Assembly: GCA_003260075.1 (NCBI GenBank)
Contig: QLIY01000716.1
Coordinates: forward strand, 21,108 to 85,107
DNA: 64,000 bases
DNA from: Phallusia mammillata
Taxonomy: Eukaryota; Chordata; Ascidiacea; Phlebobranchia; Ascidiidae
Reading direction: 5' to 3'
Shown: one piece after another, positions 32,270 through 49,411 of the stretch
Layout: each line of letters opens with the position of its first letter
Position numbering within the stretch: position 1 is the first letter of the stretch
Translations under genes and position numbers: made by a program
The notes under the pieces: generated by a model
Database searches by the model: none
What the model saw: only the letters and a program-made list of their open reading frames with translations
What the model was told of the DNA's origin: nothing

Positions 32270-33665
32270 ACTGTTAATCGGCTGTTATGAACTGATAGGT
32301 TACGTGCAACTGGGCTCACGACTGTTTGGTAACTTACTGGACCCAGTCACGAACGTACTTACGTGAGACGGAAACTTTATAAGTATACAAATGCTGTCGG
32401 CTGACACGAAAAACCCACGATTGCATAGTTGATAAGCTGTGGTTGGCTAGCGACTGGCCTATGTCCTGACACCAGCAATGCCACAAAAAAGAAATGTAAG
32501 CTAGCCTTCGAGTGACTCAACTAACATATTTGATTCTCATGTAGGCTAATAGCCTAGGCCTAATTATAGGACGCTTATCTTGATGCATAATTGCGACTAT
32601 CACGCTATTTGTAAAACTTACAATTTTCCACAATAATAGCAATTTCCTTACCACAGTGTCAATTTGGCATGTTGGGTCAGTTTTCCTGACATGGTAGACG
32701 TGGCAAATTATTTTGGTGTGATCGCATTAGGCTAGCTTTATCGTCTCCAGCAGCAATGATGGGCTTTATTCCAACGTTTGGCAAGGGGCGCCAGCAATCT
32801 TTAAAAAAACAGAAAGATTCTAATATAGATTAGGCCTACGTGTAGTCCATGTTGTTCTAAAGACTATTTCAGAACAGACGCAAAACGATCATTGTAGTTG
32901 TTTAATCTTTATTTAAAAGTAGGCCTACTTGAATAAAAGCGCTAAAGCATTTACGAAGTCAAAAATTTCCGCGCCACTGTGTAATTAAAAAGCGCGAAAT
33001 GACGAATGTAAATTACTGATGATGAATAGATAGGCCTGTTTGATGCGCTCAGCTGTTATATGGTGGTTTGTTATTAGCTTTGATCGGTTACGTATATTAC
33101 CAACATAACAAGATAGGCTTTTTTATGAAACTGAACAAGGTATGTACACACTCTTTGGGCCACAATTTTCTTCAACATTCCGTTTGTTACGATTATTTTT
33201 TTAATTGACTTAGAAATCTTTCTCTTCTTGATATGCCATTGTAGCCTACACCCGGCGAACATATCAACCCCATACGCCGATTCGCTTGACTGATTGTGAT
33301 TGTGATGGCACTGATGTGTGTCGTAAAAAGAAAGAGAAACGAAAAACTGTACAAGATGTATTGATGAAGAATTACTTTTTTGTCTGCGGACTAAACCAAG
33401 ATTATTATGTGAATTTTAGAAGGTTTTTCCGATCCGATAACTGAGAGCTAAAAACGGTTTGTTTAAACAGATTTGGTTTTGTATAGGTGTTAATAATGTA
33501 TTCGTGTGCTTTTCCGTAGCCATCCGCCCATCAGCACCGTATAACGACCGGTATAAGCGTATGTAACCATAAAAAATCACAGATATACTCTCTCTTTACA
33601 GTTGCTGGTAATCTTGTGGGTAACCTTTAATTTACTAGGATCTTTTTATTGGATTTTTTTTAAAT
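32270..33665. promoter_or_regulatory. Head-to-head intergenic region between ABCB and UGDH
   Basis: About 1.4 kb separates two divergent start codons, so it must hold both promoters and any 5' UTR exons. No TATA box or specific site could be assigned with confidence. Confidence 0.4.
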
Positions 33666-37456
<3,791 letters not shown>

Positions 37457-37962
37457 GGAACATTTTGCATCTAAACAGCTGCTGTTTGCAGTATGTTTCA
37501 CAATAATGTGGCACTTTTATAGCAGAAAAATACCTGCCTCTATTTTGTAGTAAAGTAAATGAATCATTTATCTTTTTTTTTTTGAAGACTAAAGCAATTG
37601 TTTACTATTTATTGTAAATTGAAGTACTATGTTTGAAACCTACATTTCATTTGCTTGGATTTTTTAAACTTTTTAAAAAAATTGTGTAACCCCACTGTAA
37701 AATTAAGGGCTGTATCTTTAAAAAGCTTTGTTTTTACTGCATACAAGTCTTCTTCAAGAATATCCAAATACCTTACCAGCTGCTTATTGACACTGACAAC
37801 AGACATTGAAAAAGTTGACTGTTACATCAAAAATCGGCATGGTGCTGCTTTTCTCTCGAGACCATTTTTTTAAAATACACATTCCTCTATATTATCGATA
37901 CACACTGCTTTTACTTCTGTATTTGGAATACGGTTAATATAACCATGTAGACTTGCACTTTT

Positions 37963-37968
37963 AATAAA
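37963..37968 (+). terminator. Polyadenylation signal, probable UGDH 3' end
   Basis: AATAAA about 510 bases after the UGDH stop; no better signal lies closer. Confidence 0.45.
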
Positions 37969-38265
37969 GTATTTATGCACTGTACAAAGACCTGTGGTTT
38001 AGAGAATGAGGACTTATCAGTTTTATTGTGGGGCAATATTATTTGCCTGCTGCAGCATCTACTTAAGCAGTCATCTGTGGAAAGTATTTACATCGGCCAA
38101 CCAATGTTATTTCAAATGGTACAAATAAACATCAATCAGTTTATACAAAACTTGTCACCAATCATCAACCAATACTAAAGTATCTAGATCCAGTTCATAG
38201 TATCCTTATGCCACCATACTTGTTTGGTTGCGATCAAAAAACATTTACATCATGTTATCACCAAG

Positions 38266-38329
38266 TTTATAAAGCTCTTCTGACAAGTGTTTTTATTTTT
38301 TTAAATACTTGCCAGAAGAGCTCTATAAA
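38266..38329. repeat. 23-bp inverted repeat (hairpin) between convergent genes
   Basis: Arms 38266-38288 and 38307-38329 (ACTTGCCAGAAGAGCTC then TATAAA) match at 21 of 23 bases around an 18-base T-rich loop. It sits between the UGDH and RSL24D1 3' ends. The right arm continues into sequence shared with 44988-45020, so the hairpin is two opposed tails of one repeat family. Confidence 0.7.
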
Positions 38330-38426
38330 TTTGATACCATACCATTCCTATACTTTTTATATTATTTTATAATGATGTGTAGAAACTAGTAAAAAAGTTA
38401 ATGAGGCATTGGAATTGTTTTTGGTT

Positions 38427-39059
38427 TTATGCATTTTCCATCTCTTCATCTTCTGGTAGAACTTCAACAATTTCTTCTTGTTGTCGTTTTTGAATTAATC
38501 CAGCAGCAGGGGATTTTATCAGATTAACATTTTGTTTAACTTCGCGAATGTCTGCTTCTTTTTCTACAGTCTTTCCGACCTTTAATCTGTAAATAAAATA
38601 TAGAAAAATGCATTAATACCTGTGTGCAAAACTTTAACTCCTAGTTTGCTTTAGGTAAGTTAATAGCATACCTGTTCATTATAAACTGGTTGTGTCTCTT
38701 TGTCTTAATTTCTTCAATTCGTTTCAGGGCAGTAACTGTTTTTGTCCAAGTTTCACGGTTATACTTCACAGGGCAATTTCTACGCTTTTCAAACTCTAGT
38801 GATGTGTCATTGGTTAAATCTTTTCCATTTAATCTTCGGTACGCCTTGGTCCACTTCACCTGAGTAAAGTATGTGATAAATAATGGACATAAGGTGTAAG
38901 TTATCAGTTTCTCACCTTTCTAGGGTTTCTCTTTTTCTTAAAAGCCTTGTGACACTTTGCCCGACAAAAGTTGAACACTTTACAGTCATTTCTGACAAAA
39001 GTGGTTCCGTGACCAGGGTACACCGGTGACGAGCAAAACGAACATGATTCTATTCTCAT
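38427..39059 (-). CDS. RSL24D1: Ribosome biogenesis protein RSL24D1 (RLP24)
   Basis: Acts in the nucleolus as a placeholder for ribosomal protein eL24 on pre-60S particles (family knowledge). Three exons, 38916-39059, 38672-38859 and 38427-38586, give 163 residues, the same length as the human protein as I recall it. The start reads [18 protein letters not shown], with the treble-clef zinc pairs CSFC and, further on, FCRAKC. The blocks [14 protein letters not shown] and [14 protein letters not shown] are family hallmarks. The acidic C-terminus ([12 protein letters not shown]) is also typical. It is convergent with UGDH, about 970 bases apart stop to stop. Intact. Confidence 0.96.
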
Positions 39060-39592
39060 TTCGACAAACGTTTGTTGCTTTTATAACGAAAAATAAAATT
39101 AGTTAAGATGTGTGTAACCAAGGTATCAAACACGACTAAAAAACCACTGTCTTACTAATATGTTTACTGTAAAAGTAAAACAAACCTAAACCACACAATA
39201 TTCGGTGCTGCAAATCACAAATCTTACATTTGTACAAAAAATATACTTGGGGATTTATTTTGGACACATGGCGTGATGTAATGACGGAGTACGTTTTCAG
39301 CGTAGAATTGTACATTGTTTTAAGCGCACCAATCGATGTGAATGTACTGAGGTGTTTTACCATAGAATACTAAACATAAGTAATCTATGGTTTTACCAAA
39401 GATAAATGGCAAAGAATTTGACATTTCTGTCACATCATAGATACCATAAAACTATAACTTTATAATATCTATGGTCACATTTAGATACAGTAGTAGTGAA
39501 ATAAATTTTGTCCACACTAAAATTAAACAGTAGTAGCTAATTGTATCAGATTTGTTATTAATGCATTGACAGATAAGAGCATAAAATAATCT
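39060..39592. other. Intergenic, no feature recognised
   Basis: AT-rich sequence containing the RSL24D1 promoter by position. Confidence 0.4.
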
Positions 39593-39600
39593 GTTATCTT

Positions 39601-40131
39601 CAGGGTGTCAAACCGGAACTGAACCCGAACCCGCGTCCCGCGAACCGGTTTGAGCGGTTAATTTCGTTAAACCCGAACCGAACCCGAACCGCTAATTACG
39701 ATTTCCTAAAAACCCGAACCGGAGTTGAACCCCATATTTTGTTTGGTGTTGGACCCGAACCGGAACCGAACCAGTGAAAGATGCAGTCTGTTTTATATTT
39801 TGTGATTTTTCAAAAAACAGCGCACTGAAGAATACGCGAGATAACACTTATAGGGCGTGTCAAAAATTAACATTGCACGATTTCAAAATTCTTTAGGAGT
39901 TTGATAAGGCCAGGTAGATGATGCTTAGAATTAAGTTGAAACGAATGGAAACTTGAACCGGTTTAAAAACCACAAACCGGTTCAGACCAGTTATTTTGCC
40001 CAAACCGGAACAAAACCCGAACCCGAAAATATCCATTTTTAAAAACCGGAACTGAACCCGAACCCATAAAAACAAAACGAAGCGAACCCGAACCGAACCT
40101 GAACCCGTATGACAAGCGGTTCGACTCCCTG
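39601..40131. mobile_element. MITE of the CAGGGAGTCGAA family, full-length copy
   Basis: The left end is CAGGGTGTCAAACCGG and the right end is the inverse of CAGGGAGTCGAACCGC. It has a perfect 8-bp target duplication GTTATCTT (39593-39600 and 40132-40139). The interior is built of GAACCCGAACCG-type words in both orientations, with no gene. The perfect duplication implies a fairly recent insertion. Confidence 0.88.
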
Positions 40132-40144
40132 GTTATCTTCCATC

Positions 40145-40670
40145 ATGAGACCGCGAGTTGGAATAAACGATTATAAAGACAAACTTGCCAAATGTTTTGA
40201 CCGAACAGGCCTCATTTGTACAGTTGTTGACAAGACAGTGGCAGTACGGAACAAATGTGACATAATTAAGGAAGCGAGTTGCGCTTTCTTCAATATGTCG
40301 ATGTGAGTGCGCATGCAGCCTACTTTGTATGTAGATGTGGGTTACATGAAAATCACTTGGCAGATGATCAAATAATTATGCTTTCCAAGACTAGGTTTTG
40401 TTATTAGTAAATTATGTTCCTAAATTTGTTTCAATAATCTTTTAGCTGATATTATCAAAGAAACTTTTACTACTTTTGTAACCCTGCAAAGGTGTATGTA
40501 TTATTGATCATTTTGTGTTAGCCTACATGCCAATTGCACTACTCATAATCCAAAAATTTTACCTGTGGGTATACTACTCATGTTTTGGTCTTTTTTGCAG
40601 CTACCACATTTCGAACAAATTACATTACACTCTCAACCAACAATTGACAGATAAGGCCGCGTTGTGTTGA
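40145..40670 (+). CDS. Small two-exon protein of unknown function
   Basis: Exons 40145-40302 and 40601-40670 join in phase (donor GAT|GTGAGT, acceptor TTTTTTGCAG|C) to give 75 residues. It starts MRPRVGINDYKDKLAKCF and ends QQLTDKAALC. I do not recognise it. Its make-up (K/D/C-rich, alternating hydrophobics such as GLICTVVDKTVAVRNK, no membrane segment or leader) suggests a small helical cytosolic protein. Support comes from good splice sites, consistent phase and an AATAAA about 150 bases after the stop. Against it are the small size and the absence of a known relative. The start codon lies 13 bases after a hAT insertion, so its 5' UTR or promoter may have been displaced; an upstream exon is also possible. 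Confidence 0.4.
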
Positions 40671-40818
40671 CTGTATAGCCTGTGTCGTCTAAAACTGCGA
40701 GGTTCGCTGACTGCACATGTTTCTTGAAATATCTTTAACTACAAACCGACCTAAACAAGTTTTAGACTTGAGACATAGCGATTTTTCATGCGTATTGTTC
40801 TTTTTTTAGGAACCATAA

Positions 40819-40824
40819 AATAAA
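40819..40824 (+). terminator. Polyadenylation signal for the small two-exon gene
   Basis: AATAAA, 149 bases downstream of the putative stop codon. Confidence 0.4.
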
Positions 40825-41601
40825 TAGTGTATCAGACTTTGACTCGGAATTTTAATTCCAATATTTTATTAGTTTTATTTAAGGTTTTGTGGCCTGTGTT
40901 AAATATTATGTATTGCGGTACAAAATATAGTGCAAATATCATACGAGTCGTTTATGACGTGTTTGCATAATCGTTTTGTTTCGTCATCGTTACAGTATTA
41001 ATACTCAACCTCATTATAGCCGTTTGTCGCTATTTAGCACATTTTTCCACATTTACGGTTACGTCATCGTAATCATCATCATCTGTTTTGCTATATATGT
41101 ACAGTACCTGGAACACTAAATCCATGACCATCCGTCACCCATATCATCACATGTAGTAAGACATACAGTAGCTGCGTTTCAAAGACTGGAGAGTTTTAGT
41201 AAAGTTTCAGATCAGAAATTAGATCTCTTTATTTAAGGTGTCGGGAAAACGTAGTGTTCATATTTAAACAACGTTAGCGGTCAGTACCATCGAAACGAAA
41301 TCTAATCGGGAAAGCCTAAAACTTTATGTCAACAAACACATAAACAAACAATAGCCTATATTTTGTACTATGTTAAATCGTTTATTATACGATCAGGATA
41401 TCAACTTTTATGTTTAAAAACTACTAAAACATTGTATTGCAACTGTATTAAATGAATCAGCGACACAACAAGCCCACAGCTATATACAAGACACTTCGAA
41501 TGACGGTAAAGGTTAAACGCACGCTTTTATATTTGCATGCGGCAAGGTCGTCACAAGGCGGGGCAATATACTTAATGCGTCACAAGGTGGCGCAATATAC
41601 A
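40825..41601. other. Intergenic / 3' flank of carboxylesterase
   Basis: No gene or clear repeat; part is presumably the 3' UTR of the minus-strand esterase. Confidence 0.35.
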
Positions 41602-44362
<2,761 letters not shown>

Positions 44363-44919
44363 GCTGATCGATTATTACTTGTATTAACTTCGCACGAGTT
44401 AATGTTTTAATCTAAAAAAGTAGAAAAGCATAGAAATGGTTGACACTTTACATGTTTGTCGTGTATTTCGGGCTAATATCTGTCGACATTACGTTTTGAT
44501 CTTCATTTAGTAGTTTTGTTCGTTTTTCAAAACACGAAGACCACATCTATTTTCACCCTATAGCCAACAGCGAAGTTTTACACTGTGTGTGTTGAAAATT
44601 GGCGAGACTTCTTATCAACACAAGAGTGGGACTTTACGCTGGGGTGCGTGATGTCATCGAAATGAAATGTTTGCTGTCTTCAGGTTTTCCTGGGAAAACC
44701 AATTGTCTGTAATACTTCGAATCACACCACAAGCGTTATTTACTTTTGTTGAACCAACTTCACAAAGTGAAGGGGCTATCGTGAGTTTCGGTTATCGTAA
44801 TAATTTGCGTTTAATGTGACGTTGTGGTCAATAACCGGTGCTTGGAAAAACTAAATGTTCACAAACCTCTATCGGTGAAATGTAACTGCGCATGTCGTGT
44901 TTGTTTTTTTCAACCTAAA
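44363..44919. other. 5' flank of carboxylesterase
   Basis: Non-coding; no specific element identified. Confidence 0.35.
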
Positions 44920-44923
44920 GCCA

Positions 44924-45020
44924 GGGTAAATGTACCCTGATGAAGGCGACCTGTATAGGACGTCGAAACGTCGGAATAAATATACATTTGCCAGAAGAGC
45001 TCTAAACTTGATATTATGCC
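44924..45020 (+). repeat. Hammerhead-ribozyme-like motif at the tail of a repeat
   Basis: Core CTGATGA (44937-44943) and GAAA (44965-44968) flank a helix formed by GGCGACCTG and the opposing strand before GAAA (44945-44964: seven or eight pairs including one G-T, with an A-A mismatch). CTGATGA is preceded by a helix GGGTA/TACCC (44924-44928 with 44933-44937) closed by a 4-base loop. This is the order of a type III hammerhead. The expected cleavage-side strand (GACGT plus UH) is not present 5', so the copy is incomplete. The 3' part shares CCAGAAGAGCTCTA and TTGATA words with 38311-38340, indicating a repeat family. Confidence 0.5.
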
Positions 45021-46389
45021 TGCCAGCAATAGCTTATATATATACTAAAGTCTTTTTTGTTGTGATTCTCGACGTTGCCGTGGCGTCGAAAAATTGGTTG
45101 TGTGCGCAATTCTAAGAAAAAGCAAAACAATGTACTTGGGCTAAACATGCTTTGCCAAATCTCATTCAGACAATGGTGTCGTTTGCTACGTCAGGCGCAA
45201 GTTTTACGATTTTTGTAAACAACTTTGGGTGTTGATTTAGGGTTTGCGGAAAATCCCTTTGGATTAGTACCACGTTTTTACCCCGTAGAAAGCACGTAGG
45301 TTCCACTACTTATGGGATAAGGGAAATTCTGTTTTCAAATGCGTTGCCTAAAATCGTCACACAACAGAACTTTCGGGGAAATCCGAAACCTATTTCACTC
45401 GTCAAATAACACGGCGAATAACTCGACTCACCGAACAGGAATGGTTACCCCCGTGTTTGTTATCAATACCTCAGGCAAAAACCTGTCAGAGTGAAATTAT
45501 TCACTATACTTAACGTCATTGGGTAAACCGTTAGACAAACACAAGTTTGAAACAGTTTTTTGTAACTAATGTAAACTGCAGTCTTAGAGCAGCTTGTTTT
45601 ATGTCGTTGTTTATTCACAAGCTTCTGGTATTACGTATCAACCGTTTGATACGTGTCCAAATGTATAGAACTATTTTTGAAACAACCAACATCATTACGC
45701 AACAACAGCAATAGCAATAAATAACATTTATGGTATCTTAATTTAATTGTTATAGCTCTCACGTAAAAAGTAACACGAAGCCTACGTTAAATTAAGCTTT
45801 CTATAGTTAATTGGGATATTTCAGAAATTCCCTGATTTAGCTGGCCACAGGGACTTCTTAAAATTTGTCTAATTGTGTCCGGTTTAGCAAAATCGCATTT
45901 GCCCCAACCGACTTAATTCGGCGTCGTTTTTGTTCTGACGACCGAAATCTTTCATAACGAATCCATTGCATTTCTTCGTAGCGGCCCCTAATAGTTGATA
46001 AATAAATAAACCATACACAAAATAACAAATATTTAGTACATCCCAATCCACTACAAACAACGAAAATTATAAATATAAATTGTAGGCTATCTGATGAAAG
46101 GGGCCTACTAATTTACAAACGCAAAGATTTTGTTTCGGTCTAACTTTGTAAAAAATTGTTTGCAAGTTTCATGTCACAAAGACGTAAGCTGGGTTATATT
46201 TTGTATTTGAAATGTCTTTGGCAAAAGTTACTGTAAAGTCCATCTAATAATAACAAAATACTAGCTGCTTCCATATGTCGATACTTTCTGAAGAAAGTCA
46301 ATGAAAACCGCACCTTGCAAAATGTTCCAAAGGACTTTAAATGATACGCATGACTACGGAAATGCCGCCAAGGCATTCTTTCGAAAAAC
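45021..46389. other. Intergenic, nothing recognised
   Basis: Read on both strands; only short unsupported open frames. Confidence 0.4.
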
Positions 46390-46722
46390 GCAACCCATAA
46401 ATGCAGGCTTGCACTGGCCTGCCTGACTGGGAACTGAACGTCACAGGCGATGATTTCTGACCAAAATTTCCCTCTCACCTATGCAGGCATTATAAAAAAT
46501 TTTACACACGATGCAATGCTTGATAATTCTGATACTTTACTAAATAAGGGGGGGGGGCCGCAACCCATAAATGCAGGCTTGCGCCACTGGCCTGCCTGAC
46601 TGGGAACTGAACGTCACAGGTGATGATTTCTGACCAAAATTTCCCTCTCACCTATGCAGACATTATAAAATTTTTTACACACGATGCAATGCTTGATAAT
46701 TCTGATACTTTACTAAATAATG
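46390..46722. repeat. Duplicated intergenic segment around a G10 run (46548-46557)
   Basis: GCAACCCATAAATGCAGGC and the next 150 bases occur on both sides of the run with small indels (CGCCACTGG against CACTGG). Confidence 0.85.
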
Positions 46723-47104
46723 ACGTTTTAACTTTATCGCAAATTTATGCAAAGCAAACTAAACTCACGATTTTACGAATATGTATCGTAGTAAGCTGAA
46801 ACTTTACACATGACGCCAATTCAAAAAGGATGTCATTCGCACGATCCCTAGTTTTTGCCCTTAACACTGACTGGACGAAGGGTTGCGACAAACACAGACG
46901 CGCAATGTAAAACACTTGCTGCAAACAGGAATTAGGTACAGTCCCACACAAATACAATAAGAGTTGAATAGTTTTTGGTGCAAACCGAACTCGTAGTGAT
47001 AATCGAAAGCATGTTACTGATGTTAGTATTGTACACGTTCCATTAGCCCTATACTGCATCACATCATCCTTCCATATACATATGAGCTCGTTGTTAGTCT
47101 TACC

Positions 47105-47306
47105 CAGAGGTCACCAAACTTTTTTTCACAGCGTGATAGATAAGTTAATGATGATTTGCAAGGGCCGCATAGTTTACAAGCCCATCGCGGCCTGTTTCAA
47201 AACCCTAGAAGCAATTTTAATGGGTCAGTCGATAGATAGCCTAGTGTATTAAAGCAAATTAAAGCATCTTGTTTGTGACATCATTTGAAAAGTTGGGGAC
47301 CCTCTT
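47105..47306. mobile_element. hAT-like MITE remnant
   Basis: The left end is CAGAGGTCACCAAACTTTTT and the right end is the inverse of CAAGAGGGTCCCCAACTTTT. The interior contains GGGCCGCATAG, common in such elements. No target duplication was found. Confidence 0.55.
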
Positions 47307-47382
47307 GTTTAAAGCTTTGGTTTGTTGGTACCAGATTTTTTTTATCTTCATGTCTGCTCCACACTTTCAATTTTAATGAGAT

Positions 47383-47717
47383 GGTGATCTGGTTGGGAAT
47401 TCCAGTACTTTTTGACATAGTTTAAACTAACAAACTTGAATTGCGTTTGTTTTGGTGCGGTAAAAATCATAAAAACTGAGCATACAAGTATGCTTGGAAA
47501 GGAAATCTGTCAGCATTTTGATTACTGTTTAAGTCAACTCACACGGGGGGGGGGGTGGTGATCTGGTTGGGAATTCCAGTACTTTTTGACACAGTTTAAA
47601 CTAACAAACTTGAATTGCGTTTGTTTTGGTGTGGTAAAAATCATAAAAACTGAGCATACAAGTATGCTTAGAAAGGAAATCTGTCAGCATTTTGATTACT
47701 GTTTAAGTCAACTCACA
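47383..47717. repeat. Duplicated segment around a G run (47545-47555)
   Basis: TGGTGATCTGGTTGGGAATT and about 160 bases following are repeated with a few substitutions. Confidence 0.85.
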
Positions 47718-47782
47718 CAAACCATTACACATGGTCGAAATACATCTCTGTTGCTCGCATTAGTTAACAGATTAATTTAAAG

Positions 47783-48409
47783 CAGGGGTCTTCAACACAG
47801 AAGCTATACTAAACAGTTAAAACCTGACTTAATTGCTACTATAACACGCATGATCTACTTCAGGCAATTCTTATGCAGCTGAGGAAAATTTGTTACATCA
47901 TAGACAAGATGATATATTACGATTTTGCACAAACAATCGCCTTCTGTTTGGCATTATTCGACACTAGATTTACCAAATAAAATGTTCAAATATTTGCAGT
48001 TTGGGAAGCGCCAGTAGGCGGATAGAAAGTATGAAAGCAAAACCATATTGGGGAAAAGCTTGTAACCGTTGTATTCAAAAAGTATGGCCCGTCAGCATAC
48101 ATAGCCGCAATAAAGTGTCCCTTGTGGCAAATTAAATGCCCAAACTTGCTCACAAAAATTAAAACAATCGCCAGCAAACACAATTTGTTTAAATAGCAGC
48201 ATATTCAAGCTAAAGCGCCCTGTGTCCCAGGTATTAGCAACACGAATAAAATCTGCTTGTAAGTTAAAGTTAGCTGAGTCTGGGGGGGGGGATAGAATTC
48301 TTAATGTTGAAATAGCCCCCCTTTAATACCAAATCGCCCCTCCCGCAACTTAAAAAAGTGTCACCATCGCCCCCTCGGTGGACGAAATCACCCCCGTTGA
48401 AGAACCCTG
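47783..48409. mobile_element. hAT-type element with perfect 8-bp target duplication
   Basis: The left end is CAGGGGTCTTCAACACAG and the right end is the inverse of CAGGGTTCTTCAACGG. It is flanked by ATTTAAAG at 47775-47782 and 48410-48417. It carries no transposase frame. A G10 run (48282-48291) interrupts it without an obvious flanking duplication, so some sequence may be missing there. Confidence 0.8.
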
Positions 48410-48465
48410 ATTTAAAGGAACACTTTCTTGAATTTGTGATGTTCCTTTGAGTTATGGCTGAGAAA

Positions 48466-49098
48466 AACATTCGATTAGTCGGGATATTTGATCATGTTTA
48501 ACATTCGATGAATTGAAATATTTAATTTAATGGAAATATTCGATTAACCGGAATATTTGATCAACAGGAATATTCGATTAGCCGGAATATTCGATTATCC
48601 GGAATATTCAAATAAAACGATATATTCGATTATCCGGAATATTTGATTATCCGGAATACTCGATTATCCGAAATATTCGACTAACCGGAATATTCGATTA
48701 ACCGAAATATTCGTTTAAACGAAATGTTTGATTAAACGGAATATTCGATTAACCGGAATATTCGATTAACCGAAATATTCGTTTAACCGAAGTATTCGAT
48801 TATCCGGAATATTCGATTAAACGGAGTTTTAGATTATCCGGAATATTCGATTATACGGAATATTCGATTATCTGGAATTATTGATTAACCGGAATATTTG
48901 ATTAACCGGAATATTGGATTAAACGATATATTCGATTGTCCGGAATATTCGATTAACCGAAATATTCGATTACGGTAACCGAAATATTTGTTTGAACGAA
49001 ATATTCGATTATTCAGAATATTCGGTTAAACGGAATGTTCGATGAACCAAAATTTTCCAATAACTAGAACATTCGATTAACCGGATTTTAAATATCCG
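48466..49098. repeat. 17-bp minisatellite (GAATATTCGATTAACCG)
   Basis: About 35 imperfect tandem copies of a 17-base unit with consensus GAATATTCGATTAACCG. Recurrent variants are ATCCG, AAACG and TTTGATT. Each unit contains the palindrome AATATT. It ends roughly 300 bases before the start codon of the glutaredoxin-DEP-DUF547 gene. Confidence 0.9.
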
Positions 49099-49411
49099 AT
49101 TACCATAAGTGAAATAAAATGTTTCACAAACCCATTTTGTCCAGCCGCCGCCGTTGGTTGGGATTTAGTATGGGACTGTACCTTACGATGCGAGTCGGCC
49201 CTTTAGAAATCGTAGCGACAAGGGTTTTGGCGCGGATTGCAAGAATGTTTAGAACTACCATGTCTATTTATCCTGTTAATGAGGTATTGACTGATTTTCG
49301 TTGTTTAAATTCTAATAAATAAAATAAAATAAACACTAATCTGTCTGTTTTGAAGGTGTTTTACACAGATTGTTTACTGGCCTTGCCAATAGTCTTAAGT
49401 TAGGTCTAACC

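Noticed and set aside
46194-47062. Minus-strand frames of 94-105 codons in the 46-47 kb desert
   Set aside because: One is cut by an allele duplication, and neither shows conserved motifs, splice partners or codon bias like the neighbouring genes.
48466-49098. CRISPR-like array of short repeats
   Set aside because: The units are contiguous 17-mers with no unique spacers, in a eukaryotic genome; it is a minisatellite.
49119-49283. Upstream coding exon for the glutaredoxin-DEP-DUF547 gene
   Set aside because: Joining it through the best donor (49283) and acceptor (49367) reaches a stop within eight codons, out of frame with the main ORF. It is at most a 5' UTR exon.
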